A stretch of 64,000 nt of DNA. Source: Myxococcus stipitatus (GTDB lineage Bacteria > Myxococcota > Myxococcia > Myxococcales > Myxococcaceae). The position numbers were made by a program, and so were the translations under genes. The stretch lies in the NCBI RefSeq assembly GCF_037414475.1, contig NZ_CP147913.1, positions 2,852,001-2,916,000 of the forward strand, read 5' to 3'. The notes beneath the pieces were generated by a model. The model was not told the DNA's origin. It did no database searches and worked only from the letters and a program-made list of their open reading frames with translations. This document shows, piece by piece, positions 46,654-56,785 of this stretch. Every line of letters begins with the position of its first letter. Within the stretch, counting starts at the first letter, position 1.

Positions 46654-47592
46654 ATGGCAACCACCATCGTGGAGAACGAGAAACCTGGCGTCATCGGCGC
46701 CACCGCGGGGACACCCTTCAAGCTCAGCTGGGGTGCCATCCTCGGCGGCACCATCGTCGCGCTGGGAGTGCTCATGCTGCTGTATTCCCTGGGCCTCGCG
46801 ATGGGCCTGTCCTCGGTGAACCCAAGCAATCCCGACACCGCGCGCTCGGCGGGCATCGGCACGGGCATCTGGAGCATCATCGCCCCGCTCATCGCCCTGT
46901 TCGTCGGCGGCTTCGTGGCCGCGCGCACCGCGGGCGTGCTGGACAAGGGCGGCGGCGCGATGCACGGCGCGGTCATGTGGGGACTGACGACGCTCTTGGG
47001 AGTCCTCCTCGTGGGCATGCTCATCTCCACCGTCGTCGGCACCGCCTTGCGTGTGACGACGGGGCTCGTGGGCGCCACCGGCGCGGCCGTCGCGGGCGCG
47101 GCATCCCAAGGCGGCGAGGCCGCGCAGGCCTTCGGCATCAACGCCAACGACGCCCTGGGCCCCGTGAATCAGCGGCTGCGCGAAGAGGGCAAGCCCACCG
47201 TCACCGCCAACCAGCTCGAGGCGGCCACCAAGGACATCGCCACCACCGCAGTGCGCACGGGGAACCTGGACCGCGAGGTGCTGGTGACCTCCATCGCCAA
47301 CAACACCCGGCTGTCGCGGCAGGACGCGGAGGACGTCGCCGACCGCGTCCAAGTGCAGATTGACACCGCCAAGGGCAAGGTCGGGCAGGTGGGTGAGCAG
47401 GTCCAGCAGGGCGCGCTCGTGGCGGCCAACAAGTCGGGCCGCGCCTTCTGGGGCATCTTCGGCGGGCTGCTGCTGGGCCTCATCGCGTCGGTGCTCGGCG
47501 CCACCCTCGGGGTGAGCAAGCGCCAGCGCGTCTTCGCCGAGGGCGCCATCAACACCCGGACCACGACGACGCGACGCGAAGTCTATCCCTGA
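46654..47592 (+). CDS. Multi-span membrane protein of unknown function
   Basis: A 312-residue membrane protein with helices near residues 25-50 (GAILGGTIVALGVLMLLYSL), 70-92 (IWSIIAPLIALFVGGFVAA), 105-128 (VMWGLTTLLGVLLVGMLIST) and near 270-292 (FWGIFGGLLLGLIASVLGA). A helical soluble insert (about 145-260) lies between the third and fourth spans. The Gly-rich first spans recall YrzE-type small membrane proteins. The strong AGGAGG is held in a predicted leader hairpin, so translation may be controlled. Confidence 0.82.
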   Translation: MATTIVENEKPGVIGATAGTPFKLSWGAILGGTIVALGVLMLLYSLGLAMGLSSVNPSNPDTARSAGIGTGIWSIIAPLIALFVGGFVAARTAGVLDKGGGAMHGAVMWGLTTLLGVLLVGMLISTVVGTALRVTTGLVGATGAAVAGAASQGGEAAQAFGINANDALGPVNQRLREEGKPTVTANQLEAATKDIATTAVRTGNLDREVLVTSIANNTRLSRQDAEDVADRVQVQIDTAKGKVGQVGEQVQQGALVAANKSGRAFWGIFGGLLLGLIASVLGATLGVSKRQRVFAEGAINTRTTTTRREVYP

Positions 47593-47777
47593 GCCGGTGT
47601 CACCCCAGGCCCACCTCCGCGCGAGGTGGGCCTCGTCGCGTCTGATTCCGGAACGAGCCCCTCGCGTCCACGTGGGGCGCATGCGCTAACGTCGCGTCTC
47701 CAAGTCGTGACGAAGGGGACCCTCCTCCACCGCCTGCAACCGGGTCCCCGCCATGCGCTCCATTCGCGGGGGACTTC

Positions 47778-49616
47778 ATGAATCCAAGCCGTACCTACCT
47801 GCTGTGCCTCGCGGCGATGGCCGCGCTGTCGAGCGGCTGCTTCCTGCGCACCGGCTATGTCCTGGAGGCGCTCAACGCGCCCTCGGAGCCCGAGACGCCG
47901 CCCCTGCCCATCTCCATTCGCGAACGCGTGGGACGGCTCACGCGCTCGCACCTCATGGATGCCTACGCCAACCCCGCCGAGGTGGCGCGCTGGATGTCCG
48001 CGCTGGGGAGCGCCCCCGAGCCCATCCTCGAGCAGGTGGAATGTCTGCGCGCGAACGCCGGAGGCAGCAACGCGACCTGTTACGACACCTTCCTGAAGAA
48101 GACCCTGGGGGGCGGAGTCTGGGGACTGCCCGCCGCGCCGCGCACCGTCGACCCGAGCGCCCCCTCCGCCGCGGAGGTGGACACGCAGCGCTTCCTGGCC
48201 AACGCGCTGGGCATCGCCTCATCGCTGGTGGCCTTCGGTGATTCGCTGTCGGACCCGCTCAATCCCCACCACGTCACCCAGGGCCTGCGCGAGGGCGCCG
48301 AGTCCACCGCGCAGTACATCAGCGCCCGCCGCTGGAGCCGGAAGCTGGGGCGCCCGTCGAACGCGGTGGTGCTCAGCGGCGGCGGCGCCAATGGTGCATT
48401 CAGCGCCGGAGCGATGTGGCGGCTGCTGGGCATCCTGGAGTCGTGCCGGGGCAAGCCCGCGCCGGAGGGCTGCGGGGACGCACGCATCGACCTGGCGGCG
48501 GGCACCAGCACCGGCGCCCTCATCAGCACCATGGTGGACCTGTTCCACACGCCCGGCCAGGAGAAGAAGGCGCGCGACGTGCTCATCGCCAACTACACCT
48601 GCTCGGTGGAGTCGGACCTCTACTGCGTCAACTCGACGTGGGTGTGGAAGATTGCCTCGGACCTGAAGGGCCTGGTCCGCTTCGACGGTGTCCAGAACAA
48701 GCTGCGCGACGCCGTCGTCCCCGCGCAGCTCTCCAACGGCACGGAGCTGGTGGCCGTCTCCGTGGACTTCAACACCGGCGATGTCCACGGCGTCAGCGAC
48801 CAGGACCCGGCCACCTTCCCGCCCACCGCCACCGACGCGCAGAAGGTGGACGGCCTCATCAACGCGGTGCTGGCCTCCATCGTCGAGCCGGTGCTCGCCG
48901 AGCCCGTGCCCTGGGTGCCGTCGCGCGAGGGGCGGCTCGAGGGCACCTTCCTGGATGGCGGCGTGCGCTCCGGACTGCCGCTGCTGCAAGCCGTCCAGCG
49001 CGGCGCCGAGCGCGTGCTCATCCTCTCCACGCGGGGACTCCAGACGCCGCCCACGCAGCCTCCGGAGAACGCCGTCAGCACGCTGATGCGCACCATCGAC
49101 CTGTTCGTGGCCCAGCCCTTCGTGGGCGAGGTGCAGCAGGCGGAGCTGGCCGCCGTCAGCCGCCGCTTCGCCGAGTACAACGTCTGCTCCTTGCGCCTGG
49201 CCCAGGTGGAGAATCCGGACGCCGTGCCCGCCTACTGCCAGCGCACCGGCCAGGGCTTCGTGCCCGTGGAGCCCAAGTCCCTGCGCGCCGCCACCAGCAT
49301 GTGGATGGGCCCCGCCCATTTCGGGCAGGTGGCGTCGAGCTGGCGCGCCACGTGGATGTTCCGCCCGGAGTCCTCGCTGGCGACGGCCAACGGCTACGCG
49401 TTCTCCCCCAAGGTGATGCGCCCGCTCTTCAAGGACGGCGTGAAGACGCTCCAGCAGCGGTGCGCGGAGGTGCTGCGGCTGTTCGAGATTCACGGCTCGC
49501 TCGCGCAGGACGAGTGCGCGCGGCCCGTGGAGGACGTCGTCCAGGAGGCCGAGTCCCACTTCGCCCCCGAGGGCCAGTGCACCCGCGGAAAGCCAGACCA
49601 GCGCTCCTGCGATTGA
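47778..49616 (+). CDS. Patatin-like phospholipase lipoprotein
   Basis: A 612-residue protein with a lipoprotein signal (MAALSSGCFLR, Cys about 22). The patatin domain starts near residue 190: oxyanion block VVLSGGGANGAFSAGAMW, nucleophile elbow GTSTG near 245 and catalytic Asp in DGGVRSGLPL near 395. The Ser/Asp dyad is intact, so acyl-hydrolase activity on lipids is likely. An N-terminal extension of 165 residues and Cys-bearing C-terminal region are not typical of cytoplasmic members. A surface or outer-membrane lipase is the best reading. Confidence 0.9.
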   Translation: MNPSRTYLLCLAAMAALSSGCFLRTGYVLEALNAPSEPETPPLPISIRERVGRLTRSHLMDAYANPAEVARWMSALGSAPEPILEQVECLRANAGGSNATCYDTFLKKTLGGGVWGLPAAPRTVDPSAPSAAEVDTQRFLANALGIASSLVAFGDSLSDPLNPHHVTQGLREGAESTAQYISARRWSRKLGRPSNAVVLSGGGANGAFSAGAMWRLLGILESCRGKPAPEGCGDARIDLAAGTSTGALISTMVDLFHTPGQEKKARDVLIANYTCSVESDLYCVNSTWVWKIASDLKGLVRFDGVQNKLRDAVVPAQLSNGTELVAVSVDFNTGDVHGVSDQDPATFPPTATDAQKVDGLINAVLASIVEPVLAEPVPWVPSREGRLEGTFLDGGVRSGLPLLQAVQRGAERVLILSTRGLQTPPTQPPENAVSTLMRTIDLFVAQPFVGEVQQAELAAVSRRFAEYNVCSLRLAQVENPDAVPAYCQRTGQGFVPVEPKSLRAATSMWMGPAHFGQVASSWRATWMFRPESSLATANGYAFSPKVMRPLFKDGVKTLQQRCAEVLRLFEIHGSLAQDECARPVEDVVQEAESHFAPEGQCTRGKPDQRSCD

Positions 49617-49766
49617 GCGCGCGGTGAAAGTCCCCTCGGCCGGAACCAGGCCAGGGCCCGGGCATGCGCCTCCTCTCCGGGCGCATTCCCGGCGCGGCGG
49701 GTGCACAGCCGCGCGGGACTGAGGCATATCCTCCTCGGGGGCTCTTCCCGCCCCCCGCGCACGCGC

Positions 49767-50411
49767 ATGCCTCAACGTTCTCTCATCCGCTGGGTCGCCA
49801 TCCCCCTGCTCTGCCTGGGCCTGCTGCTGCTCATCGCGGCCCTGTCCGCCTGGCTCACCCAGCCCCTCACGTCGCCACGTCCAGAGGGGACACCGCCCCC
49901 TCCCACGGACGCCGTGGAGACCGCGCCCACCCCGCCCGTCCCCGAGCCATCGCCGCCCGACCTCCCGAGCGTCCCCGTGGTGCCGCCCCCCGCCTTCCCC
50001 TCGCCCCAGACCGCCGTCCCCGTCCTGCCCGGCCCCGGAAAGCCCGACCCGCGCCGCATCGTGTCCGCCGAGCCCGTCATCGAATCCTCCGAGGGAGACC
50101 TCCGCCCGGAGGATGTCCGCGCCGCCCTGAAGGCCGTGACTCCGCTCGTGCAGCAATGTTTCGAGGATGCGGCACAGCGCAACCGAGGAACACAATCCGT
50201 GAAGCTGCGCTTCAACGTGGAGTCACGGGGCGAGGGCAAGGGGCACATGGACCGGGGCGAGGTGCTGGCCAGCACCATCCCGGACCCCATGGTCCAGGCC
50301 TGCGTAGTGGATTCCCTCCTGGACATCGGCTTCACCACCCCGTCACGAGGGGGGAAGGCCACGGTGGTCTACCCCTTCGAGTTCCGCGAGCCGGGGGAGA
50401 CTGGCCGGTGA
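49767..50411 (+). CDS. Single-span protein with AgmX/PglI-type tail domain
   Basis: A 214-residue protein: a membrane helix at about 8-32 (AIPLLCLGLLLLIAALSAWL), a Pro-rich linker (about 40-110) and a C-terminal TonB-like domain. The tail (PLVQQCFEDAAQR, VKLRFNVESRGEGKG, CVVDSLLDIGFTTPSRGGKA, YPFEF) matches the AgmX/PglI C-terminal pattern known from myxobacterial gliding and related proteins. It probably spans the periplasm and touches outer-membrane partners; the role here is open. It is followed 43 bases later by the GNAT gene. Confidence 0.78.
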   Translation: MPQRSLIRWVAIPLLCLGLLLLIAALSAWLTQPLTSPRPEGTPPPPTDAVETAPTPPVPEPSPPDLPSVPVVPPPAFPSPQTAVPVLPGPGKPDPRRIVSAEPVIESSEGDLRPEDVRAALKAVTPLVQQCFEDAAQRNRGTQSVKLRFNVESRGEGKGHMDRGEVLASTIPDPMVQACVVDSLLDIGFTTPSRGGKATVVYPFEFREPGETGR

Positions 50412-50454
50412 GCCCTGGTTTTGCGTAAGGTCCCGAGGGCCCCCACGTCACTCA

Positions 50455-51291
50455 ATGCCCGTCTCCGTTGAACAGCTTGGCCCTCAGGACGCGGATGCCC
50501 TGCGGGCACTGCTTTCCAAGGACCCGGTCCACAACCTCTACCTGCTGGGGTTGCTGGAGGAGTTCGGCATCGCCGCGCGGGGCCGGGTGCCCTTCGCCTT
50601 CTACGGCCGCTTCGACAACCAGCAGCTCACCGCCGCGGTGTTCGTGGGCGGAGACGGCGGCCTCGTCGTGCCCAGCGCCAGTGACGCCAGCGCCACCAGC
50701 GTCATCGCGGACGCGCTGGCGTCCACGCTGCGCCTGCGGGCCACGGTGGGGGACAAGTCCTCCGTGGACGCGCTCTTGCGCAGCCTGTCCCCCGGCAAGC
50801 CCCGGCTGTCGCGCACGCAGCGGCTGTTCGCCGTGTCCGCGGATGACCTGGGCCCGTTCACCAACCCGCTCTTGCGGCTCGCGCGCGAGGAGGACCTGCC
50901 CAGGCTGTTGCCCCTGGCGCAGGGCTACGTGCGCGAGGCGCTTGAGCGAGACCCGCTGTCGGAGGACCCGCGCGGCTACGAGTCGCGGGTCATCCAGCGC
51001 GTGCGCCAGCGCCGCACGTACGTGCTGGAGGAGAACAACGCGCTGGTGCTCAAGCTCGACATCGGCAGCCGCTCCCAGTACGGCGCGGAGCTGGAGGGGC
51101 TCTACACGCTGCCCTCCGAGCGCGGGAAGGGCCACGCGACGCTGTGCCTGGGGCAGATTTCCCGGCACCTGTTGTCCTCGCTGCCCCGGCTGACGATGCG
51201 CATCGACGAGCGCGACGAGAGCACCGCCCGCATCGCCCGCAAGGTCGGGTACCTGGCGGGCCGCACCTGGCGGATGGTGCTGGTGGAGTAG
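50455..51291 (+). CDS. GNAT-family N-acetyltransferase
   Basis: A 278-residue protein with an N-terminal DUF4081-like half (DPVHNLYLLGLLEEFGIAAR) and a C-terminal GNAT fold (LLRLAREEDLPRLLPLAQGY, AELEGLYTLPSERGKGHATL as acetyl-CoA site, MRIDERDESTARIARKVGYL). Such two-part proteins acetylate an unknown amine substrate. No membrane span or signal peptide. It is 41 bases before miaE on the same strand and may be co-transcribed. Confidence 0.87.
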   Translation: MPVSVEQLGPQDADALRALLSKDPVHNLYLLGLLEEFGIAARGRVPFAFYGRFDNQQLTAAVFVGGDGGLVVPSASDASATSVIADALASTLRLRATVGDKSSVDALLRSLSPGKPRLSRTQRLFAVSADDLGPFTNPLLRLAREEDLPRLLPLAQGYVREALERDPLSEDPRGYESRVIQRVRQRRTYVLEENNALVLKLDIGSRSQYGAELEGLYTLPSERGKGHATLCLGQISRHLLSSLPRLTMRIDERDESTARIARKVGYLAGRTWRMVLVE

Positions 51292-51332
51292 CTCGCGGGC
51301 CTGGGGGCGATGCCGTACAGTCCGCGCCCTCC

Positions 51333-51959
51333 ATGAGCAGCCGTCCCACGCCGTCCCGCCGTCCCCTCTCCGGAGAGGGCCCCGTCATCCTCCACTCCGC
51401 CACGGACCCGCGCTGGCTCCCGCTGGCGCTCGAGCACTTCGACGCGGTGCTGGTGGACCACGCTCACTGCGAGAAGAAGGCCGCCGCCAACGCGTTGTCG
51501 CTGCTCCAGGCCTACCCGGACCTGCCCGGGCTGCCCGCGCAGATGGCCCGCCTGGCCCGCGAGGAGAGCGCGCACCTGGCCCGCGTGCTGGAGCTGATGG
51601 ACGCGCGCGGCCTGACGCTGACGAAGGACGCGGGGGACCCGTACGCCCAGGGCCTCCAGAAGCTGGTGCGCACGCCCGCGCAGGAGCGGCGCATGGACCG
51701 GCTGCTCGTCGCGGCCATCATCGAGGCGCGCTCCTGTGAGCGGCTGTCACTGCTCGCAGAGGGCCTCACGGACCCGGCCCTCGCCCGCTTCTACGGAGAG
51801 CTGGCCCAGTCCGAGGACGGACACCAGTCCCTCTTCTTCCGCCTCGCCGTCACGGCGTCGGGGGGCGATGACGCCGGCGTGCGCGAGCGGCTGGAGTGGA
51901 TGCTGGAGCACGAGGCGCGCGTGCTGGAGCAAGTCGGCCTTCGCGCCGCCATCCACTGA
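51333..51959 (+). CDS. miaE: tRNA-(ms2io6A) hydroxylase-like protein MiaE
   Basis: A 208-residue diiron protein of the MiaE family, which hydroxylates ms2i6A37 in tRNA. The Glu/His ligands sit in DHAHCEKKAAANALSLL, REESAHLARVLELM, AAIIEARSCERLSLLAEGL and LAQSEDGHQSLFFRLA. Length is normal for the family. The last 213 bases are overlapped in antisense by the end of the DASS permease gene, so the two genes interfere at their 3-prime ends. Confidence 0.92.
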   Translation: MSSRPTPSRRPLSGEGPVILHSATDPRWLPLALEHFDAVLVDHAHCEKKAAANALSLLQAYPDLPGLPAQMARLAREESAHLARVLELMDARGLTLTKDAGDPYAQGLQKLVRTPAQERRMDRLLVAAIIEARSCERLSLLAEGLTDPALARFYGELAQSEDGHQSLFFRLAVTASGGDDAGVRERLEWMLEHEARVLEQVGLRAAIH

Positions 51960-53768
51960 AGCCGAGGCCTTCGCGTCGAAGGGCCACACCCAGGGCACCA
52001 TCCACGTCAGCACCACCACGAGCAGCGCGGTGAGCGGCGTGCCCAGGCGGAAGAAGTCCGTGAAGCGGTAGTGCCCCGGGCCGTAGACGAGCACGCAGCT
52101 GGGCTCCAGCGGGGTGATGAACGAGCAGCTGGCGGCCAGCGTCACCCCCATGGCGAACGGGCGTGTGTCCACGCCCAGCTGCGCCGCCGCGTTGAGCGCC
52201 ACCGGCAGCACCACCAGCGCCGCGGCCTGGTTGGACATGGGCGCCGACAGGAGCATCGTCAGCAGCATCAGCACCACCAGCACCACGCGCGGGCCGCCCA
52301 TGTCGCCCAGGCCCGCCACCCACTGGCCCAGGAACCGGCCCGCGCCGCTCACCTCCATGGCCAGGCCCAGCGCCATCATCGAACCAATGAGCAGCACCAC
52401 GCGCCAGTCCACCCGGAAGGCGCTGCGCGCATCCACGCAGCCGGTGGCAATCATCGCCAGCATGCCCGTGAGCCCCGCCACCGACAGCGGCACCACCGAC
52501 AGCGAGCCCGCGCCCAGCGCGCTCAGGAAGAGCACCACCGCGAGCAGCGCCTTGCCGTAGCGCGGCGGCTGGTACTCGTGGCCACCCAACACCATCAAGC
52601 TCAAGCCGTCGGACAGCTCCGCCACCTTCTCGCGAGGCCCACGCAACAGCAGCACGTCCCCCACCGCCAACGGCAGGTTGGACATGCGCCGCTCGCCGAA
52701 GATGCGGCCCAACAGCTGGAGCTTGGTGACACGCTGGAGGCTGGGGTGGCGGTGCAGCGCCAGCACCACCAGGCCGTAGCGCTCCACGAAGAGCGCCTCC
52801 CTCAAGCTGCGGCCCACCAGCGGACTGCCCGGCGGAAGCGTGGCCTCCACCAGCGCGGTGTCCTTGTCCTCTTGAGCCTCGTCCGCCAGCCGCAGGTCCG
52901 GACGGATTTCGATGCCCCGCAGGTCCTTCAACCGCAGGATGTCCTCGCGGGTGCCCTCCACGAAGAGCCGCTCGTCGCCGTGCAAGAGCTGCGAGGGCAC
53001 CGCCGACACCGCGCGCCCGCCTCGCACCAGGCCAATCACCCGCAGGCCCAGGCCCTCGGTGATTTCCGCCAGCGGCTTGCCGATGTAGCGCGAGCCCTCC
53101 GGCAGCACCGCCTCCGTGAGGTAGTCGCGCAGCGTCCACTCCTCCGCCCCACCCTTGCCCTCGCGCGAGGGCAACAGCAGGGGCCCCAGCAACACCACGA
53201 CGAGGATGCCGATGACGGCCACCGGCAGCCCCACCGGCGCCAGCTCCGCCACGCCAATGCCCTTGAGCCCCGAGCGCTCCAACGCGGCCGACATCACCAG
53301 GTTGGTGGACGTGCCGTAGAGGAACACCATGCCGCCCAGCATCGACGCGTACGCCAGCGGCAGGAGCACCTTGCTCTTGGGCACCTTCGCCCGGTGGGCC
53401 GCGCCGATGGCCACCGGCAGGAATGCCGCCGTCGTCACCGTGTTGGAGATGACCGAGGAGAACGTCGCCACCGTCACCATCATCGCCAGCACGAAGGTCT
53501 GGTGACCGAAGCGCGCGAAGAAGGCGAGCCGCTGCCCGACGAGCTGCACCACGCCCGTGGAGGCGAGCCCTTGGGTCATCGCCAGCAGCGTGAAGATGAA
53601 GATGACGGTGTCGTTGCTGAACCCCTCGAACGCCTGCGCGGGAGTCAGCACGCCTGTCAGCGCCAGCAGGCACACCACTCCCAGTGCGCTGACCTCGATG
53701 GGGATGGTGTCAATGGAGAACAGCACCAACGCGACGACGACGATGCCCAGGACGATGGCGATGGTCAT
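51747..53768 (-). CDS. DASS/SLC13-type permease with TrkA-C domains
   Basis: A 673-residue permease. Two blocks of membrane helices (IAIVLGIVVVALVLFSID, FLPVAIGAAHRAKVPKSKVL, and later VVLLIGSMMALGLAM, FITPLEPSCVLVYGPGHYRF) flank a cytoplasmic section with two TrkA_C-like domains near 205-385 (RYIGKPLAEITEGLGLRVIG, LVGRSLREALFVERYGLVVL). Family members take up dicarboxylates, sulfate or citrate with sodium. The recognisable protein ends near WPFDAKASAS; the last 70 codons are antisense to miaE and look unselected, so the natural stop may have been lost. Confidence 0.85.
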   Translation of the reverse strand: MTIAIVLGIVVVALVLFSIDTIPIEVSALGVVCLLALTGVLTPAQAFEGFSNDTVIFIFTLLAMTQGLASTGVVQLVGQRLAFFARFGHQTFVLAMMVTVATFSSVISNTVTTAAFLPVAIGAAHRAKVPKSKVLLPLAYASMLGGMVFLYGTSTNLVMSAALERSGLKGIGVAELAPVGLPVAVIGILVVVLLGPLLLPSREGKGGAEEWTLRDYLTEAVLPEGSRYIGKPLAEITEGLGLRVIGLVRGGRAVSAVPSQLLHGDERLFVEGTREDILRLKDLRGIEIRPDLRLADEAQEDKDTALVEATLPPGSPLVGRSLREALFVERYGLVVLALHRHPSLQRVTKLQLLGRIFGERRMSNLPLAVGDVLLLRGPREKVAELSDGLSLMVLGGHEYQPPRYGKALLAVVLFLSALGAGSLSVVPLSVAGLTGMLAMIATGCVDARSAFRVDWRVVLLIGSMMALGLAMEVSGAGRFLGQWVAGLGDMGGPRVVLVVLMLLTMLLSAPMSNQAAALVVLPVALNAAAQLGVDTRPFAMGVTLAASCSFITPLEPSCVLVYGPGHYRFTDFFRLGTPLTALLVVVLTWMVPWVWPFDAKASASVDGGAKADLLQHARLVLQHPLQPLAHAGVIAPRRRDGEAEEEGLVSVLGLGQLSVEAGEGRVREALCEQ

Positions 53769-54026
53769 GGAACCCCGGAGAGCACCCAAACTGCGCCCTC
53801 CCAGGCCCCCAGGTGAGTCCCTGCCGCACCGCGCCGTCAACTACTAGATGACTGACCGCTGATAAGTAGAATTAGGAGAATCCGCCCGCTGGCGCGGTTG
53901 ACTGCCGGACGCCAGTTGCTTTCTGACGCCCCTTCCTGAAGTTTTGGCGTCTCTCCCGCGGGTAGGGTCCTCACCCCTTTCACCGGTCGGGGAGCCCCTA
54001 TCTTGAAACAACACAAGGATACTTCC

Positions 54027-55820
54027 ATGGCTTCGACACAAGCTGCGGCGGCGGGCACGCAGGCCCCCACGAAGAACCCCACGCTGCTGGCCTGGGTGGC
54101 CAGGATGGCCGAGATGACCCAGCCAGACAGCATTGTCTGGTGTGACGGCTCCGAGGACGAGAAGAAGCGTCTGACGGACCAGGCGGTGAAGGAGGGCATC
54201 CTCATCCCGCTGAATCAGGAGAAGCGTCCCGGCTGCTACCTGCACCGCTCCAACCCGAACGACGTGGCGCGCGTGGAGCACCTCACGTTCATCTGCACGC
54301 CCAACAAGACGGACGCGGGCCCCACCAACAACTGGATGGAGCCGGAAGAGGCGTACACGAAGCTGGGCCAGCTCTTCACCGGCAGCATGAAGGGCCGCAC
54401 CATGTACGTGGTGCCCTACGCCATGGGCCCCATCGGCAGCCCGTTCACCAAGATTGGCGTGGAGCTGACCGACAGCGTCTACGTGGTGCTGAACATGCGC
54501 ATCATGGCGCGCATGGGCAAGCAGGCCCTGGACATGCTGGGTGACAGCGACGACTTCAACCGCGGCCTGCACAGCACGGGCGACGTCAACCCGGACCGCC
54601 GCTACATCTGTCACTTCCCCCAGGACAACACCATCTGGAGCTTCGGCTCGGGATATGGCGGCAACGTCCTGCTCGGCAAGAAATGCCTCGCGCTGCGCAT
54701 CGGCAGCTACCTGGGCCGCGAGGAGGGGTGGCTGGCCGAGCACATGCTCATCCTCGGCGTGACGAGCCCCAAGGGCGAGACGACCTACGTCGCCGCGGCC
54801 TTCCCGTCCGCGTGTGGCAAGACGAACTTCGCCATGATGATTCCGCCCGCCGAGTACAAGGGCTGGAAGATTGAGACGGTGGGCGACGACATCGCGTGGA
54901 TGCGCCCGGGCCCGGATGGCCGCCTGTACGCCATCAACCCGGAGGCCGGCTACTTCGGCGTCGTCCCGGGCACCAACTACAAGACCAACCCCAACGCGAT
55001 GGAGACCATCGCCAAGGACACGCTGTTCACCAACGTGGCGCTGACGCCCGACGGTGACGTGTGGTGGGAAGGCAAGGACGGCGAGGTCCCCGAGGAGCTC
55101 ACCGACTGGCAGGGCCGCCCCTGGAAGAAGGGCAGCGCGGAGAAGGCGGCGCACCCCAACAGCCGCTTCACCGCGCCCATGAGCAACAACCCCGTGCTCA
55201 GCTCCAAGGCGAACGACCCGATGGGCGTGCCCATCTCCGCCATCATCTTCGGCGGCCGCCGCTCCAACACCGTCCCGCTGGTCATCCAGGCCTTCAACTG
55301 GACCCACGGCGTGTTCCTGGGCGCCACCATGGGCAGCGAGACGACGGCCGCCGCCACCGGCAAGGTCGGCGTCGTGCGCCGCGACCCCATGGCCATGCTG
55401 CCCTTCTGCGGCTACCACATGGGCGACTACCTCCAGCACTGGCTGGACATGCAGAAGTCCATCGGCCAGCTGCCCAAGATCTTCCAGGTCAACTGGTTCC
55501 GGCAGGACAAGAACGGCAAGTTCCTGTGGCCGGGCTACGGCGAGAACATGCGCGTCCTGGAGTGGGTGGTGAACCGCGTGCACGGCCGCGTCCCCACGAA
55601 GGAGACGCTGCTGGGCTGGGTGCCGCGTCAGGACGAGGGCCTCAACCTCAAGGGCCTGGACATCCCCGCCGAGACGGTGGCCGAGGCGACCTCCATCAAG
55701 GAGGACGAGTGGAAGAGCGAGCTCAAGAGCCAGGAGGTCTTCTTCGAGCAGCTGGGCACCAAGGCGCCCGAGGCGCTCATGCTCCAGCGCAAGCTGCTGA
55801 TTTCCCGGCTGGGCGGGTAA
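54027..55820 (+). CDS. pckG: Phosphoenolpyruvate carboxykinase (GTP)
   Basis: A 597-residue GTP-type PEPCK, which turns oxaloacetate into PEP in gluconeogenesis. The P-loop with reactive Cys is [13 protein letters not shown] near residue 262; [34 protein letters not shown] and [17 protein letters not shown] are family blocks. AAGGA precedes the ATG at 54027; a TTG at 54003 is rejected. The 258-base gap upstream holds a TTGACT (53898-53903) but no matching -10, and no gene. A gluconeogenic enzyme fits an amino-acid-feeding predator. Confidence 0.96.
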   Translation: MASTQAAAAGTQAPTKNPTLLAWVARMAEMTQPDSIVWCDGSEDEKKRLTDQAVKEGILIPLNQEKRPGCYLHRSNPNDVARVEHLTFICTPNKTDAGPTNNWMEPEEAYTKLGQLFTGSMKGRTMYVVPYAMGPIGSPFTKIGVELTDSVYVVLNMRIMARMGKQALDMLGDSDDFNRGLHSTGDVNPDRRYICHFPQDNTIWSFGSGYGGNVLLGKKCLALRIGSYLGREEGWLAEHMLILGVTSPKGETTYVAAAFPSACGKTNFAMMIPPAEYKGWKIETVGDDIAWMRPGPDGRLYAINPEAGYFGVVPGTNYKTNPNAMETIAKDTLFTNVALTPDGDVWWEGKDGEVPEELTDWQGRPWKKGSAEKAAHPNSRFTAPMSNNPVLSSKANDPMGVPISAIIFGGRRSNTVPLVIQAFNWTHGVFLGATMGSETTAAATGKVGVVRRDPMAMLPFCGYHMGDYLQHWLDMQKSIGQLPKIFQVNWFRQDKNGKFLWPGYGENMRVLEWVVNRVHGRVPTKETLLGWVPRQDEGLNLKGLDIPAETVAEATSIKEDEWKSELKSQEVFFEQLGTKAPEALMLQRKLLISRLGG

Positions 55821-55966
55821 CCGTCCGCCTGTAGCGACCTGAAGGACCTGTCGGGGCCGCTTCCCCGCCCAGTCACTGGGTGGGAGGCGGCCCCGGCCGC
55901 GTTCACGAGGAGTGGAAGGCGCCCTCTTCGACCGGGGGCCTGCTCCGCGCTAGGCTGTCGGGCACC

Positions 55967-56785
55967 ATGAAACTGGTTCTCGTTTTGTCGGCGGCCCTCG
56001 TGCTGTCGCCCCCGGTGGCGTTCGCCCAGCGCGCCAAGAATCCATCGGCCCTCATCAAGGAGGGCGAGCGGCTGTATCAAGCCGGCAAGTACCGCGAGGC
56101 GGCGGACGTGCTGAAGAAGGCGCACGAGGCCCAGCCCAACCCGCGCCTCATCTTCAACATCGCCGTGTCGCTGGAGAACGCCGGTGAGCTGCGCGAGGCG
56201 CTCTCCTGGTACCAGCAATACGTGGGCAACACCGAGGGCACGGACCCGGCGCTGCTCAAGCGCAGCGCGCGCAGCATCGACAAGCTGCGGCTGCTCATCG
56301 ACAAGGAGACGCAGGCCCAGGCCTCCGCGGACGCCGAGCGCACCCGGCTCCAGGAAGAGGCCGAGGCGGCCAAGCGCCGCGCGGACGAGGAGCAGCTGGC
56401 CACCAAGCGCGCGGAGGAAGAGAACGAGCGGCAGCGGCAGGCGGAGATGGCCCGCGCGCTGAAGTCCTACCAGCGGCAGAAGATCGCCGCCTTCGCGGTG
56501 GGCGGCGCGGCGGTGGTGGGCGTGGGCGCCGGTGTGCTGTTCGGCCTGCAGGCGCGCGACGAGCGCAAGAAGTTCGACGAGGCGCGCACCGAGGACACCA
56601 AGCAGACCTTCTCGGACAACACCAAGAGCAAGGCGCTCCTGGCGGACATTGGTTTTGGCGTGGGTCTGGTGGGGGCGATCACCGCCATCATCCTGTACCC
56701 CAAGGATGGCCCTCCCGCGGAAGGTGAGATGCGGGTGACGCTGGCGCCGCGTGGCGCGGGCGCCGGGCTGGAGGTCAGCTTCTGA
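55967..56785 (+). CDS. TPR/coiled-coil membrane-anchored protein
   Basis: A 272-residue protein with a signal peptide (LVLSAALVLSPPVAFAQ). It has TPR-like pairs (LIKEGERLYQAGKYREAADV, PRLIFNIAVSLENAGELREA), a charged coiled coil at about 115-165 (RTRLQEEAEAAKRRADEE), and a membrane helix near 172-192 (IAAFAVGGAAVVGVGAGVLF), with another near 225-245 (LLADIGFGVGLVGAITAIIL). The C-terminus is beta-like. The stop overlaps the next ATG by one base, so it is coupled to the binding lipoprotein. Confidence 0.82.
   Translation: MKLVLVLSAALVLSPPVAFAQRAKNPSALIKEGERLYQAGKYREAADVLKKAHEAQPNPRLIFNIAVSLENAGELREALSWYQQYVGNTEGTDPALLKRSARSIDKLRLLIDKETQAQASADAERTRLQEEAEAAKRRADEEQLATKRAEEENERQRQAEMARALKSYQRQKIAAFAVGGAAVVGVGAGVLFGLQARDERKKFDEARTEDTKQTFSDNTKSKALLADIGFGVGLVGAITAIILYPKDGPPAEGEMRVTLAPRGAGAGLEVSF

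Noticed and set aside
53898-53930. Sigma70 promoter before pckG
   Set aside because: TTGACT at 53898-53903 has no convincing -10 at 16-18 bases.
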